Notes: generated from the letters alone by a model not told the origin. DNA of 48,679 nucleotides from UBA7359 sp047618295 (GCA_047618295.1 JBLHKL010000002.1:1-48679); one strand, 5' to 3'; positions 33,699 through 42,363 are shown, numbered from the stretch's first letter. Program-made: numbers and translations.

Positions 33699-33734
33699 GA
33701 TTAAATAGCGAAACTTTAGATTTAATCTGTTTTT
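33698..33734 (+). terminator. intrinsic terminator of dbpA
   Basis: AGATTAAA (33698-33705) pairs with TTTAATCT (33721-33728), followed by GTTTTT. The stem begins at the last base of the dbpA stop codon. It is AT-rich but has the proper U-tract. Confidence 0.6.
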
Positions 33735-33802
33735 ACAAACTGGTCGATACAAATGGATACCATCCGCTAATCCTCCTGCATCATTCCAGTAATTTCAACA
33801 TC

Positions 33803-33824
33803 GTCATTCCCGCGCGGGAATGAC
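33803..33824. repeat. REP-like 22-bp palindrome
   Basis: A perfect palindrome centred on CCCGCGCGGG with GTCATT/AATGAC arms. The GTCATTCCCGCG core is a common extragenic repeat of proteobacteria. It lies between convergent genes and shares its CCCGCGC arm with the hairpin inside the element at 40723-40837. Confidence 0.6.
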
Positions 33825-33910
33825 TCCATGTTCGAAATATTTAAGAAATATTAAAACTCGTTAGATTAGATCAAAGCAGATTCTTTAGAATATGTAGTCA
33901 TGTCTTACAA

Positions 33911-34483
33911 TTAAATAGATGTCAATCGACAAACGGTATGATCTTTTCCAGTTATTTCATGCGTCACTTTTTCAGCTTGCTTGCCTTCACCAGTATAAAT
34001 ATCAACATGTGTATTTTTGATCGCACTACCTACATCGTCAGAGATGTATAACTGATCTTTTAAAGCGTTTGGTAAACTAGGGATTTTTAAAATCACTCCC
34101 GTTGGGATAATATTTTTATCTGTTGCAATTGAGCCTACATCGAACGGTTTGCCTAATGCATTAAGTGGTTCATTACTCTTGTGCCACTTGTTTGAGAAAC
34201 GGCCCAAATACCAACCGTCCTTTGTCTTACCCCAACCTTCGATCATGACAACTTTAAGAAAGGCAGAGGCATGCGTGCTTTCTCACAATCTCTCAATGTT
34301 GATTTTGGTTTTATCAGTTTGTAAGTAATCCGATTCTACCGGTGTGAAATAACCAGTGACATGCCATTCAGAACTACATGCATCATCATGTGAAGCATAA
34401 GAATTAGCAGTGTTAAACAATGAAACAACGACCAGTAACAACATCACCGCAGTTAAGCGGCGGTCTCTTCCCCAGTAATACAA
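33911..34483 (-). pseudogene. 3D-domain (MltA C-terminal-like) exported protein broken by in-frame TGA
   Basis: The frame from ATG 34483 gives a signal peptide (LTAVMLLLVVVSLFNTANSYA) and WHVTGYFTPVESDYLQTDK, then meets TGA at 34285-34283. Twelve codons later the same frame continues as FLKVVMIEGWGKTKDGWYL, then LPNALKDQLYISDDVGSAIKNTHVDIYTGEGKQAE. The latter holds the three Asp of the 3D domain, a likely murein-active fold. No frameshift is needed to join the parts; one base change repairs it. The intact version would be an exported protein of about 190 residues. An assembly error is possible. Confidence 0.8.
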
Positions 34484-34672
34484 CGATAATCCCCCTAAGA
34501 TTCTCGTTCAAATGAACGATGTCCGTTGGGATAAATATCATACGGTTTTTCAATGCCAATATCTATATATTGTGGAATTTTGTAAATAATGCCGCTATAT
34601 CTAGATTATTTTTCTACTTACTCAGGATTATGCAATTTATGGACTAATTCAAGGCTTCAAGTACAGTGACCT

Positions 34673-35632
34673 TTAGGTCTGCTTAGCAAAATACTTAAGC
34701 ATGCGAGCGCGCATGTCTTTATCGGGTAACTTCCCATGGGCTGCTCCCATATTTTCGTGCATATGTGCGACTTGTGTCGTTGCCGGTATCGCACAGGTAA
34801 CTGCAGGATGAGACACCACAAACTTTAAAAAAAACTCCGCCCAATTGTCGCAATCAATTTCCTTTGCCCAGTCAGGTAAAACCTTACCCTCAACCATTTC
34901 AAATAAGCCACCACCTTGAAACGGACGGTTGATGATTACAGCAATGCCGCGTTCTTTTGCGATGGGTAGTAAACGTTGCTCAACTTCACGGTCAACCATG
35001 TTGTAAGTGAATTGCACAAAATCAAACTCTTCTTCTAATAATGCCTTTTCCAATTTCTCATGGCGTCGGCCATGCGATGTTGTGATGCCGATGTAGCGTA
35101 TGCGCTCTTGCGCCTTCCATTCCTTCAAGGTCTCCAAATGCGTTCGCCAACTCAACATATTATGGATCTGCATTAAATCGAATTGTTTCTCACCCCACAT
35201 CTCCTCGGCCGATTCCATCTGCTTGATGCCAAAGGTCTTTCCCAAGATCCAAACCTTGGTCGCAGAAAATAATCCAGCAGGATAGTTCAACCTAGTCAGG
35301 CAGTGTCCTATGACCTCTTGAGATGAGCCGTACATCGGCGAAGAATCGACCATGCCGCCTCCACGCGCAAAAAACGTCTGTAATATTTCCACACAGGGCG
35401 CACGGTCCTCTTTATCTCCACCGACACTGAACGTTAGCCAGGAGCCCATACCGATTATGGGTATCATTTCCTTAGTTGCCGGGATGGCCTTGGTTAATAT
35501 GGAAGACGCCGATTTGGCGGACGATGCACGGTACGGCAGGGCTGAGATTAAGGGTGAAAGGGCTAAGGCCCCAGCAGACTTCAAAAAAGAACGGCGCGGT
35601 AATTGAATACGGGCAAATTTATCCTTTTTCAT
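34673..35632 (-). CDS. Tat-exported aldo/keto reductase
   Basis: A 319-residue protein. Residues 1-40 form a twin-arginine signal (PRRSFLKSAGALALSPLISALP), so the folded protein with its cofactor would be exported. The TIM-barrel reductase follows with MVDSSPMYGSSQEVIGH (catalytic Asp, Tyr), FSATKVW (Lys) and MQIHNMLSWRTH (His). FVVSHPAVTCAIPATTQVAHMHENM is the NADPH phosphate-binding end. The catalytic tetrad is intact. Exported aldo/keto reductases are known in proteobacteria, but where they obtain NADPH or alternative reductant is unclear. Confidence 0.87.
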   Translation of the reverse strand: MKKDKFARIQLPRRSFLKSAGALALSPLISALPYRASSAKSASSILTKAIPATKEMIPIIGMGSWLTFSVGGDKEDRAPCVEILQTFFARGGGMVDSSPMYGSSQEVIGHCLTRLNYPAGLFSATKVWILGKTFGIKQMESAEEMWGEKQFDLMQIHNMLSWRTHLETLKEWKAQERIRYIGITTSHGRRHEKLEKALLEEEFDFVQFTYNMVDREVEQRLLPIAKERGIAVIINRPFQGGGLFEMVEGKVLPDWAKEIDCDNWAEFFLKFVVSHPAVTCAIPATTQVAHMHENMGAAHGKLPDKDMRARMLKYFAKQT

Positions 35633-35774
35633 CTCTACCTCATCTATTTACAGAATCTATACGATTTCAGCATAACTGTAGCCGATTTCGCACAGTTTAA
35701 CTCGACGTTTCACCCACAAACACCTATAGTACGCCACCTTTTCCAGCTCATTTAATCGTACCCAGGAATCTCCA

Positions 35775-37391
35775 TTGATCTCGACAGCAAACATCACCAT
35801 GCAGTTTGGCGCCAAGCCATTATTTGAAAATATATCGGTCAAATTCAGCGATAGTAACCACTATGGTCTGATTGGAGCCAATGGTTGCGGGAAATCTACC
35901 TTCATGAAGATACTTGATGGCAGTCTTGCACCATCATCGGGCAATGTCTCCATTGGTCCTACCGACCGTGTCGGTAAATTACATCAGGATCAATTCGCCT
36001 TTGAAGAATACGGTGTTATCGACACAGTCATTATGGGTCACACGGAATTGTGGGAAGTGAAGCAGGAACGTGATCGAATCTATTCGCTCCCAGAAATGAC
36101 CGAAGAAGACGGAATGAAGGTTGCAGAACTGGAAATCCGATTTGGTGAAATGGATGGCTATAGCGCAGAAAGTCGTGCCGGTGAATTGCTCATCAGTGCA
36201 GGTATAGAATTAGAACTACATGATGGCCTTATGAGTGAAGTGGCCCCAGGTTGGAAGCTGCGAGTACTTTTGGCACAGGCTCTGTTTTCAGATCCTGACA
36301 TCCTCTTACTCGACGAACCAACTAATAACCTGGACATCAATACTATCCGTTGGTTAGAGACCGTGCTCAATGGACGCAAGAGCACCATGGTCATCATTTC
36401 TCATGATCGACATTTCCTGAATGCCGTTTGTACCCACATTGCCGATATCGATTATGGCGAATTACGTGTCTACCCCGGCAACTACGATGACTTCATGATT
36501 GCGTCGACACAAGCGCGTGAACGTCTACATTCAGAGAATGCAAAAAAATCGACACAGATAGCGGATCTGCAACAATTTGTCAGTCGCTTTTCGGCCAATG
36601 CTTCAAAGGCTAAACAAGCAACTTCACGTGCCAAGCAACTCGAAAAGATTAAACTGGATGAAGTTAAACCCTCTAGTCGTGTCAGCCCTTTCATTCGTTT
36701 TAGTCAAACAAAAAAATTACATCGCCTTGCCTTAACCATCGAAGATCTGGGTCATGGCTATGACGGTGAAACATTATTCAGCAAAGGCAATATGATTCTG
36801 GAAGCAGGTGCTCGTCTAGCCGTCATTGGTGAGAACGGCGCGGGTAAATCAACCCTGTTACGCTGTCTTATGAAAGAAATCACACAAAATAACGGCACCG
36901 TAAAATGGGCCGAGAATGCAGTTCAGTCATACTGTCCACAGGATACTGGCGCTGTCTTCACCTCTGATATAAATCTGTTTGATTGGATGAGTCAATGGCG
37001 TAAACCTAAACACGATGATCAAGCTGTACGCGCAACATTGGGACGTCTTTTATTTTCAACCGATGATTTTAATAAAAAGGTCAAAGTCTGTTCCGGTGGT
37101 GAAAAGAACCGATTGTTATTTGGCAAGTTGATGATGCAAGAAACTAATGTATTAATAATGGATGAGCCTACCAACCATCTAGACATGGAAGCGATTGAAG
37201 CTTTAAACATGGCACTGGAACATTACGAAGGAACGTTAATCTTCGTCAGTCATGATCGTGAGTTTGTTTCTTCACTAGCAACGCGTGTTATCGAGATAAA
37301 AGACAAGAAATTAATCGACTTCCAGGGCAGCTATGAAGAATATTTGGTAAGCCAACAGGATGTCGGAAAGAAAGTCGTTAACTCCAGATAA
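35775..37391 (+). CDS. YbiT-type ABC-F ATPase
   Basis: A 538-residue soluble protein of two ABC domains without membrane segments. ABC1 has GLIGANGCGKSTFMK (Walker A), the YbiT-like degenerate signature SEVAPGWKLRVLLAQALF and LLLDEPTNNLD. A helical linker near residues 240-310 (ARERLHSENAKKSTQIADLQQF) follows. ABC2 has VIGENGAGKSTLLR, CSGGEKNRLLFGKL and VLIMDEPTNHLD. ABC-F proteins act on the ribosome E-site and modulate translation. The start is TTG 35775 with AGGA 8 bases upstream. The spermidine-synthase-like gene starts 4 bases after its stop. Confidence 0.9.
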   Translation: MISTANITMQFGAKPLFENISVKFSDSNHYGLIGANGCGKSTFMKILDGSLAPSSGNVSIGPTDRVGKLHQDQFAFEEYGVIDTVIMGHTELWEVKQERDRIYSLPEMTEEDGMKVAELEIRFGEMDGYSAESRAGELLISAGIELELHDGLMSEVAPGWKLRVLLAQALFSDPDILLLDEPTNNLDINTIRWLETVLNGRKSTMVIISHDRHFLNAVCTHIADIDYGELRVYPGNYDDFMIASTQARERLHSENAKKSTQIADLQQFVSRFSANASKAKQATSRAKQLEKIKLDEVKPSSRVSPFIRFSQTKKLHRLALTIEDLGHGYDGETLFSKGNMILEAGARLAVIGENGAGKSTLLRCLMKEITQNNGTVKWAENAVQSYCPQDTGAVFTSDINLFDWMSQWRKPKHDDQAVRATLGRLLFSTDDFNKKVKVCSGGEKNRLLFGKLMMQETNVLIMDEPTNHLDMEAIEALNMALEHYEGTLIFVSHDREFVSSLATRVIEIKDKKLIDFQGSYEEYLVSQQDVGKKVVNSR

Positions 37392-37395
37392 TTAA

Positions 37396-38130
37396 ATGTC
37401 GATTGTTTTTGAAGAAATAGATTTTCAAACAACGCCACTTGGCGACATCAGTCTTAGACGTCGTTCAGAACCCCGGTTCGACAACATCATTCTTTATGAG
37501 GTGAAACTTGGCGACGAGTTCCTCATGTCCAGTCTGTTTACCGAATCTGAAATACAACTTTCAAAATTAGGCCTTGCCGCGCTTAAAAGTAATTACTCGG
37601 GTGAACTGGACATTGTTGTTGGTGGCTTAGGTCTTGGTTATACCGCAGTTGCTGCGCTAGAAGATCCAGCAGTCAAATCACTACGCGTTATTGAAGTCAT
37701 GCAACCGGTGATCGATTGGCACCAACGTGGCCTTGTCCCGCTTGGCGAAGAATTAACAGCGGACTCACGCTGCACACTGGTTCATGATGACTTCTTTGCT
37801 GTTGCCTCTGCTGTCAACGGTAGTTTTGATAAAGAAGAACCCGGAAAGTTAGTGCATGCAGTATTGCTCGACATCGACCATTCACCTAGTCACTGGCTCA
37901 ATGAAGGTAATAGTTCTTTCTATTCGGTGCCTGCACTAGAAAACCTGTCGAAGAAGATCCTTCCGGGGGGCATCTTTGGTGTTTGGTCAAACGATCCGCC
38001 AGATAATGATTTCATAAATCTTCTTGAATCTGTATTCCAGTTAACGGAATCACATGTTGTCAGCTTTCCAAACCCATACACAGAAGGGAAATCTTCCTGC
38101 ACTGTTTATGTCGCACGAACTAAATACTAA
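37396..38130 (+). CDS. spermidine-synthase-like protein
   Basis: A 244-residue Rossmann-fold protein. DIVVGGLGLGYTAVAALE is the nucleotide-binding loop, LRVIEVMQPVIDW the acidic strand end, CTLVHDDFFAV the next motif and HAVLLDIDHSPSHWL the catalytic-strand position, all in the order of spermidine synthases. The N-terminal beta domain is reduced and the gatekeeper residues are not clear, so it may be a methyltransferase-like relative rather than a true aminopropyltransferase. It is translated right after the ABC-F gene. Confidence 0.75.
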   Translation: MSIVFEEIDFQTTPLGDISLRRRSEPRFDNIILYEVKLGDEFLMSSLFTESEIQLSKLGLAALKSNYSGELDIVVGGLGLGYTAVAALEDPAVKSLRVIEVMQPVIDWHQRGLVPLGEELTADSRCTLVHDDFFAVASAVNGSFDKEEPGKLVHAVLLDIDHSPSHWLNEGNSSFYSVPALENLSKKILPGGIFGVWSNDPPDNDFINLLESVFQLTESHVVSFPNPYTEGKSSCTVYVARTKY

Positions 38131-38166
38131 ACTGTATGGCATTATAAATACCTAGAGTCGTTAAGA

Positions 38167-38784
38167 ATGAAGATTGGTTTGATTAGTGATGTTCATGCAA
38201 CCTTTGCCCCTCTCGAAGAGGCATTAGCGCTTTTTCGACAACATCATGTCGATATGACTATCTGCGCCGGAGACATCGCAGGATATGCGGAAGAACTTGA
38301 ACAGACAGTTAATTTATTAATTGAAAGCCAAAGCAAAGTAATTCTGGGCAATCATGATATCTGGTATCTCAACGAATCGGAGCCTGAAGAACATAAGTGG
38401 ATTAAAAACTTTTTTTCATCATTACCCGATAATCTGAGTTTATCTGCTGACGGAAAAGAGATTTATGTCGTTCATGCAAGCCCACCAAATTCTAAAATGG
38501 ACGGTATTAATTTATTAGACGAATACGGTCATGTTATTCCGGAACAAAAAACACAATGGACAAGCACTCTGGATGACTTTGATTATGATGTATTGATCGT
38601 GGGTCATACCCATCAGGTATTTGCAGAAAGACTAGGGAATACTCTGGTAATTAATCCCGGCAGTACAAAATTCAATCATGCCTGTGCAATATTGACCTTG
38701 CCAGAAATGACTGTCGAAGTGCTTCCTTTATCAAACAAAGAACCCGTAAAAGCCTGGAATTGGAGTAAGTGGAACAGCACTTAG
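38167..38784 (+). CDS. metallophosphoesterase (YfcE-like)
   Basis: A 205-residue calcineurin-like phosphoesterase. IGLISDVHAT (D-x-H), CAGDIAGYAEEL (GDxx), ILGNHDIWYL (GNHD), VVHASPP and IVGHTHQVF (GHTH) provide the complete dinuclear metal site. The size and compact fold fit YfcE/MJ0936-type phosphodiesterases of the cytosol. The natural substrate is unknown. It is the third gene of a likely operon with ABC-F and the spermidine-synthase-like protein, 36 bases downstream. Confidence 0.87.
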   Translation: MKIGLISDVHATFAPLEEALALFRQHHVDMTICAGDIAGYAEELEQTVNLLIESQSKVILGNHDIWYLNESEPEEHKWIKNFFSSLPDNLSLSADGKEIYVVHASPPNSKMDGINLLDEYGHVIPEQKTQWTSTLDDFDYDVLIVGHTHQVFAERLGNTLVINPGSTKFNHACAILTLPEMTVEVLPLSNKEPVKAWNWSKWNST

Positions 38785-38802
38785 AAAACGATTAAAAATT
38801 TG

Positions 38803-39147
38803 CTATTTCATCCCTTCTTTCATTGCACGTGCAACTTTTTCTTTAATCTCTCTTAGTTTTTCTTTTGCCGGTTCCAGGGCATTTTCTACTTCTTCTAATT
38901 CCTTTATTAATTCCGGATAGCCTGATTGTCCAAGGCAACCCACGACTTTCTCAAAATTTTCCCTTTGATTATCATCATAGAGCATGCTGTCGTCAGCCGA
39001 TGCTACCGCTCTTTTATGTTTACATACCCTGTCACGAACACCAGCAGGACAATCGCAAAAAAATGATAAGCCAGAATCATCTTGCACAACGTTTACCGAG
39101 CGAGGCTCAGTGCTGCTACTACTTTTTAAGAGAATTGTAATATTCAT
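38803..39147 (-). CDS. SWIM zinc-finger protein
   Basis: A 114-residue protein. LSFFCDCPAGVRDRVCKHKRAVA is a CxCx(n)CxH SWIM finger (residues about 29-48), a zinc module that binds nucleic acid or proteins. The C-terminal half is a helical coiled coil (ELIKELEEVENALEPAKEKLREIKEKVARAMKEG). SWIM fingers usually sit in larger helicases or transposases. Here the finger and a coiled coil are the whole protein. Role unknown. ATG 39147 has no strong ribosome site. Confidence 0.75.
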   Translation of the reverse strand: MNITILLKSSSSTEPRSVNVVQDDSGLSFFCDCPAGVRDRVCKHKRAVASADDSMLYDDNQRENFEKVVGCLGQSGYPELIKELEEVENALEPAKEKLREIKEKVARAMKEGMK

Positions 39148-39221
39148 AGTAATTAAGATTAGCAGAATTTATTAATTTTTCACCATTCAATGTTGTGGCT
39201 AAAAACCTCATTTTACTTCTA

Positions 39222-39262
39222 TTGATTTGGATCAAAGTTCTAATAAAAACATGTCTTATATT
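39222..39262 (+). promoter_or_regulatory. FNR/ANR-type class II promoter
   Basis: TTGATTTGGATCAA at 39222-39235 is a perfect FNR/ANR palindrome. TATATT at 39257-39262 is a fitting -10. The predicted start near 39270 puts the box centre at -41.5. The cytochrome gene begins at 39312 after a GGGAGTT ribosome site. It is the second such site in the window, with the same N4 pattern ending in TGG. Confidence 0.8.
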
Positions 39263-39311
39263 AATGATAGTCACATTAGCTATTATAGCTACAGATATAT
39301 AGGGAGTTACT

Positions 39312-39812
39312 ATGAATTATATAAAACCGATTCTTCATCTATTGTTATTAGTAAGCATAAACCAAATTGCGTTGGCGAATGAACATGGACATCAAGTCGT
39401 AAAAACCGACCTCTATCAAGTCTCACATGGCAAAGTGGATGCAGCGACATTCATAGGTTGGAGCATGTATCACAACGCCTGCGTTAATTGTCATGGTGTC
39501 GGTGGCGTTGGCAGTGACATGGCGCCCGATCTAACAGAAATTGCAGACCGCCTTAGTCCTGAACAATTTAGATTAAAGGTCATGCACAATACTATTGTCA
39601 GATTTACAGGCGATGATTGGCGGAATATGGAACAAGCGCTGTTTGAAGAAATTGCTAAACAGGAAAAACGTGACTCCGGTGAATTGGAAACAATGCCACG
39701 TTGGAAACATAACCCTGCGGTAACGGCAAATATTAAAAATATTTATCGCTACCTGAAAGCGCGCGCAGATGGCGCAATTGGCACAGAAAAACCGGGGATA
39801 CTAAAAAAATAA
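39312..39812 (+). CDS. periplasmic class I c-type cytochrome
   Basis: A 166-residue exported monohaem cytochrome. A signal peptide covers residues 1-22 (PILHLLLLVSINQIALA). CVNCH lies at residues 57-61 in SMYHNACVNCHGVGGVGSDMAPDL. The likely axial Met is in LETMPRWKH near residue 129, followed by the C-terminal helix NIKNIYRYLKARADG. This is a class I cytochrome of the type that donates or accepts electrons for periplasmic oxidoreductases or terminal oxidases. A perfect FNR box upstream shows it is made when oxygen is low. The redox partner is not encoded nearby. Confidence 0.85.
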   Translation: MNYIKPILHLLLLVSINQIALANEHGHQVVKTDLYQVSHGKVDAATFIGWSMYHNACVNCHGVGGVGSDMAPDLTEIADRLSPEQFRLKVMHNTIVRFTGDDWRNMEQALFEEIAKQEKRDSGELETMPRWKHNPAVTANIKNIYRYLKARADGAIGTEKPGILKK

Positions 39813-39828
39813 TTATCTTTTAAAAATA

Positions 39829-40650
39829 CTATGGAGATTCTTTTTTTATCGCCGCTAGTATTCTAGCGAATCCTTCTGAGCAACTCATGTTTAAGAATTC
39901 ACCATGGTTGCTGTTTAATGCCAGTTCAGTAAATGTATTTGATTCGATATTAATATCGATGATAGTGCCTTTATTTTGGTAGACCATATTGGCCACATGA
40001 TTAGGTAAGGTAGTTGCACCAGATGTGCCTGCAATAATCAGCACATCTGTTTTTTCCGCAACCGCCATGGCACTCTCAAACTTGAAATAATATTCATCGT
40101 AACTTTCATCAAACCACAACACATGCGGGCGTGTACCCACACCACAACCGGGGCACTTTAAACAGTTTTTATCTGCTACTGATAAAGGCTGATCTTTCTC
40201 TCTGGGAAAGAGTTCTAGTGGTAAGGCAATGAGTCGTTGTTGACACTCATTAACGCAACGCATAAAAAAAACATTGCCATGTATCTGAAAAGTACGCTCT
40301 GGGTTGCTACCCGCTCGAATATGTAAGTTATCAACATTCTGAGTAATCAGCGTAAACCTATCCTGAAGGATTCGCTCCACCTCCACCAAGTCAAGATGAG
40401 CTTGGTTTGGTTCGGCATTACGACACACACTCAAGCGATAAAGATACCACTGCCATACTTCATCAGGATGTTTAGTAAACATGGCATAGGTTGCCATTTC
40501 TTGCGGATGATATTCTTTTGCACCAACGGTCCAATAACCTTCAGGGCCATGAAACGTTGGGATACCGCTTTCAGCCGATATGCCTGCTCCGGTTAAAACA
40601 GTTATCTGCTTAGCCTGTTCGGAAAATATGGTCTGAAGTCTATCAATCAT
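39829..40650 (-). CDS. Sir2-family NAD-dependent deacylase
   Basis: A 273-residue sirtuin. TVLTGAGISAESGIPTFHG is the NAD-binding GAGxS motif, LITQNVDNLHIRAGSN the TQNVDxLH motif, and FQIHGNVFFMRC holds the catalytic His. The zinc-binding cysteines are C-NECQ and CLKCPGCG. IIAGTSGATTLPNHVANM is the late NAD-binding motif. It removes acyl groups from protein lysines using NAD. The Arg/Tyr pair typical of desuccinylases is not obvious, so its acyl preference is open. It converges on the cytochrome gene. Confidence 0.9.
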   Translation of the reverse strand: MIDRLQTIFSEQAKQITVLTGAGISAESGIPTFHGPEGYWTVGAKEYHPQEMATYAMFTKHPDEVWQWYLYRLSVCRNAEPNQAHLDLVEVERILQDRFTLITQNVDNLHIRAGSNPERTFQIHGNVFFMRCVNECQQRLIALPLELFPREKDQPLSVADKNCLKCPGCGVGTRPHVLWFDESYDEYYFKFESAMAVAEKTDVLIIAGTSGATTLPNHVANMVYQNKGTIIDINIESNTFTELALNSNHGEFLNMSCSEGFARILAAIKKESP

Positions 40651-40711
40651 AAGACTAGCTTAATTCCATAATGTTAATTCTCAGTCTTGCGGCTCTATAT
40701 AATTATAAATA

Positions 40712-40848
40712 ATGACAGACCTGAATTGCACTTACTTAAGCCCGTATTTCCCGCGCACGCCTACATGGATGTAGGCGTGCGCGGGGATGACAAACAAGAT
40801 AAAATATTGTCTTTGAAGTTTAAGCTAAGTGCCATTCATGACAGATCT
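40712..40848. mobile_element. MITE-like element with 11-bp direct repeats (copy 2)
   Basis: ATGACAGACCT at 40712-40722 and ATGACAGATCT at 40838-40848 flank a 115-bp element. Its left end GAATTGCACTTA and inverted right end GAATGGCACTTA match each other and those of the element at 32049-32251. The interior carries a perfect 17-bp-arm hairpin (40750-40785) of the CCCGCGCACGCCTACAT repeat type. There is no coding capacity. One mismatch between the two flanks shows some age. Confidence 0.7.
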
Positions 40849-40930
40849 AATACCATACGAATATAGACATTGATAATCGTGGACTGAAGCCTATCATCCC
40901 TCATTGAACCTACACATAGATTAATCGCAT

Positions 40931-41923
40931 ATGAAATGTAAACTATTGTTGCTGATCGGATTAATACTAAATCTTGCTTATACCAATGCAGAATCAGTTA
41001 AAGACTTTGGTAATAATCCCGGCAATGTAAATATGTATACGTATGTTCCTGAGAACATGCCCGCTAATGCCCCTTTAGTGGTTTCCCTGCATGGTTGTCA
41101 TCAGGATGCTGAGACTTATAACAAAGTCGGTTGGAAAACGCTGGCAGATACATGGAAGTTTTACCTCATCTTTCCCGAGCAAAAAAGAAGTAATAACCTT
41201 TATAAATGTTGGAACTGGTTTCAGGCCGAGAATATCAAACGTGATCAGGGTGAAAGTAAATCAATTGTGCAAATGATTAAAAAAATGATAGCCGACTATT
41301 CAATCGATGATAGTCGAATCTATGTACAAGGACTCTCCGCCGGAGCCTATATGGCATCAGCCTTGTTAGCCTCCTATCCTGATGTGTTTGCAGGGGGAGC
41401 GACCAACGCTGGTGGGCCCGCCTTATGTGCTCAAACAGAAAAGCATTTTTGGGATATCTTTAGTTGGTGGTATTTAAAACAGAGTTTTTCGGATGCTAAA
41501 ACATGTATGAATGGCACTGATAAATCACCTGAGGAATGGGGTGAACTGGTGCATAACGAGGGTTATGAGGACTTTAATGGCCCATGGCCAACCATCTCAA
41601 TCTGGCACGGCGCAGCCGATGAAACTGTCGATAAAATCAACCAACAAGAACTCATTGACCAATGGACTTATCTTCATGGTATTGACCAGATCGCCGACAA
41701 AGAAGGCAAATCGGGCAAGAAGGCTAATGTCATTCATGAGGAATATCATGATGACGATGGCAAGTTACTTATTGAAACCTATTTAATCCCTGAGATGACA
41801 CACGGGATAGCCGTGGATGCGAATGCGAATTGTGGAGAAGCGGATAAATATATTCTTGATGCAGGCATCTGCGCTGTGCGCCGAATTGGTCTCTTTTGGA
41901 AACTCAATCCTGCTCAACAATAA
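40931..41923 (+). CDS. secreted PHB/PHA-depolymerase-family esterase
   Basis: A 330-residue exported alpha/beta hydrolase. The signal peptide is residues 1-20 (LLLLIGLILNLAYTNA). PLVVSLHGCHQDAETYN contains the oxyanion HG, YVQGLSAGAYMASALLASYP the nucleophile elbow (G-L-S-A-G), SIWHGAADETV the catalytic Asp region and MTHGIAVDA the His. This is the short-chain PHA depolymerase catalytic type 1 without linker or substrate-binding domain. Length is complete for a stand-alone esterase; feruloyl or acetyl-xylan esterase activity is an alternative. Confidence 0.85.
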   Translation: MKCKLLLLIGLILNLAYTNAESVKDFGNNPGNVNMYTYVPENMPANAPLVVSLHGCHQDAETYNKVGWKTLADTWKFYLIFPEQKRSNNLYKCWNWFQAENIKRDQGESKSIVQMIKKMIADYSIDDSRIYVQGLSAGAYMASALLASYPDVFAGGATNAGGPALCAQTEKHFWDIFSWWYLKQSFSDAKTCMNGTDKSPEEWGELVHNEGYEDFNGPWPTISIWHGAADETVDKINQQELIDQWTYLHGIDQIADKEGKSGKKANVIHEEYHDDDGKLLIETYLIPEMTHGIAVDANANCGEADKYILDAGICAVRRIGLFWKLNPAQQ

Positions 41924-41934
41924 ACCACATTCAT

Positions 41935-42363
41935 TTAACTGGCTTTTTTTATACCCGCAAGAATAATATCTGCAAATCTATCTTCAATTTCAGAATTAGT
42001 TTCCACAGTAAGGTCTTCTGCTATCTCACCAACGACTAACTTTGCAAGCTGTTCCGGTAAAGCATTCTTAAATTTCGTTAACACTTCCGCTGGTGCCGCT
42101 ATTGCCAATAAATCAAACATTTCCAACTTGTGGTGTTCTACCAAGAAGTCTGCCTGACATTGAATATTATCTATTTTTTTCGATATGGCTAAATCACCAG
42201 TTCCATTTAATGGTTTACCATTGACCATCAAATAGCCAAGTTCAGCATAGGCTGGCAAATCATCGGCATTCAAAATCGTAAGTGCCTTTCCTTCGCCTTT
42301 GTTAATCATTATTTTTATATATCTACCGTCACTCAGTACGGCCCATGTTCTAACGTTACTCAT
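41935..42363 (-). CDS. host-attachment-protein family (baeRF-like)
   Basis: A 142-residue protein: TWAVLSDGRYIKIMINKGEGK (first strand pair), then the helix-rich middle and FDLLAIAAPAEVLTKFKNALPEQLAKLVVGEIAEDLTVETNSEIEDRFADII. The order strand, LxxxAPxExLxxFKxxLxxxLxKxVxGEIxxDLT is that of the family named after a plant-attachment gene, related to eRF1-like folds. It has no signal peptide, so a surface role is unlikely. Function is unknown in most bacteria. Confidence 0.75.
   Translation of the reverse strand: MSNVRTWAVLSDGRYIKIMINKGEGKALTILNADDLPAYAELGYLMVNGKPLNGTGDLAISKKIDNIQCQADFLVEHHKLEMFDLLAIAAPAEVLTKFKNALPEQLAKLVVGEIAEDLTVETNSEIEDRFADIILAGIKKAS

Noticed and set aside
33864..33879. FNR-like half-sites near ATCAA before the 3D-domain gene
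   Set aside because: Only one half matches; the other is TTAGA, and it lies at the 3' end of the pseudogene, not at a promoter.
34283..34285. In-frame TGA as a selenocysteine codon
   Set aside because: The residue falls in a variable linker, 3D-domain proteins are not selenoproteins, and no recognisable SECIS-like hairpin follows.
35657..35842. Minus-strand 61-codon frame over the ABC-F start
   Set aside because: It overlaps the TTG start and Walker region of the ABC-F gene, has no ribosome site and no recognisable pattern.
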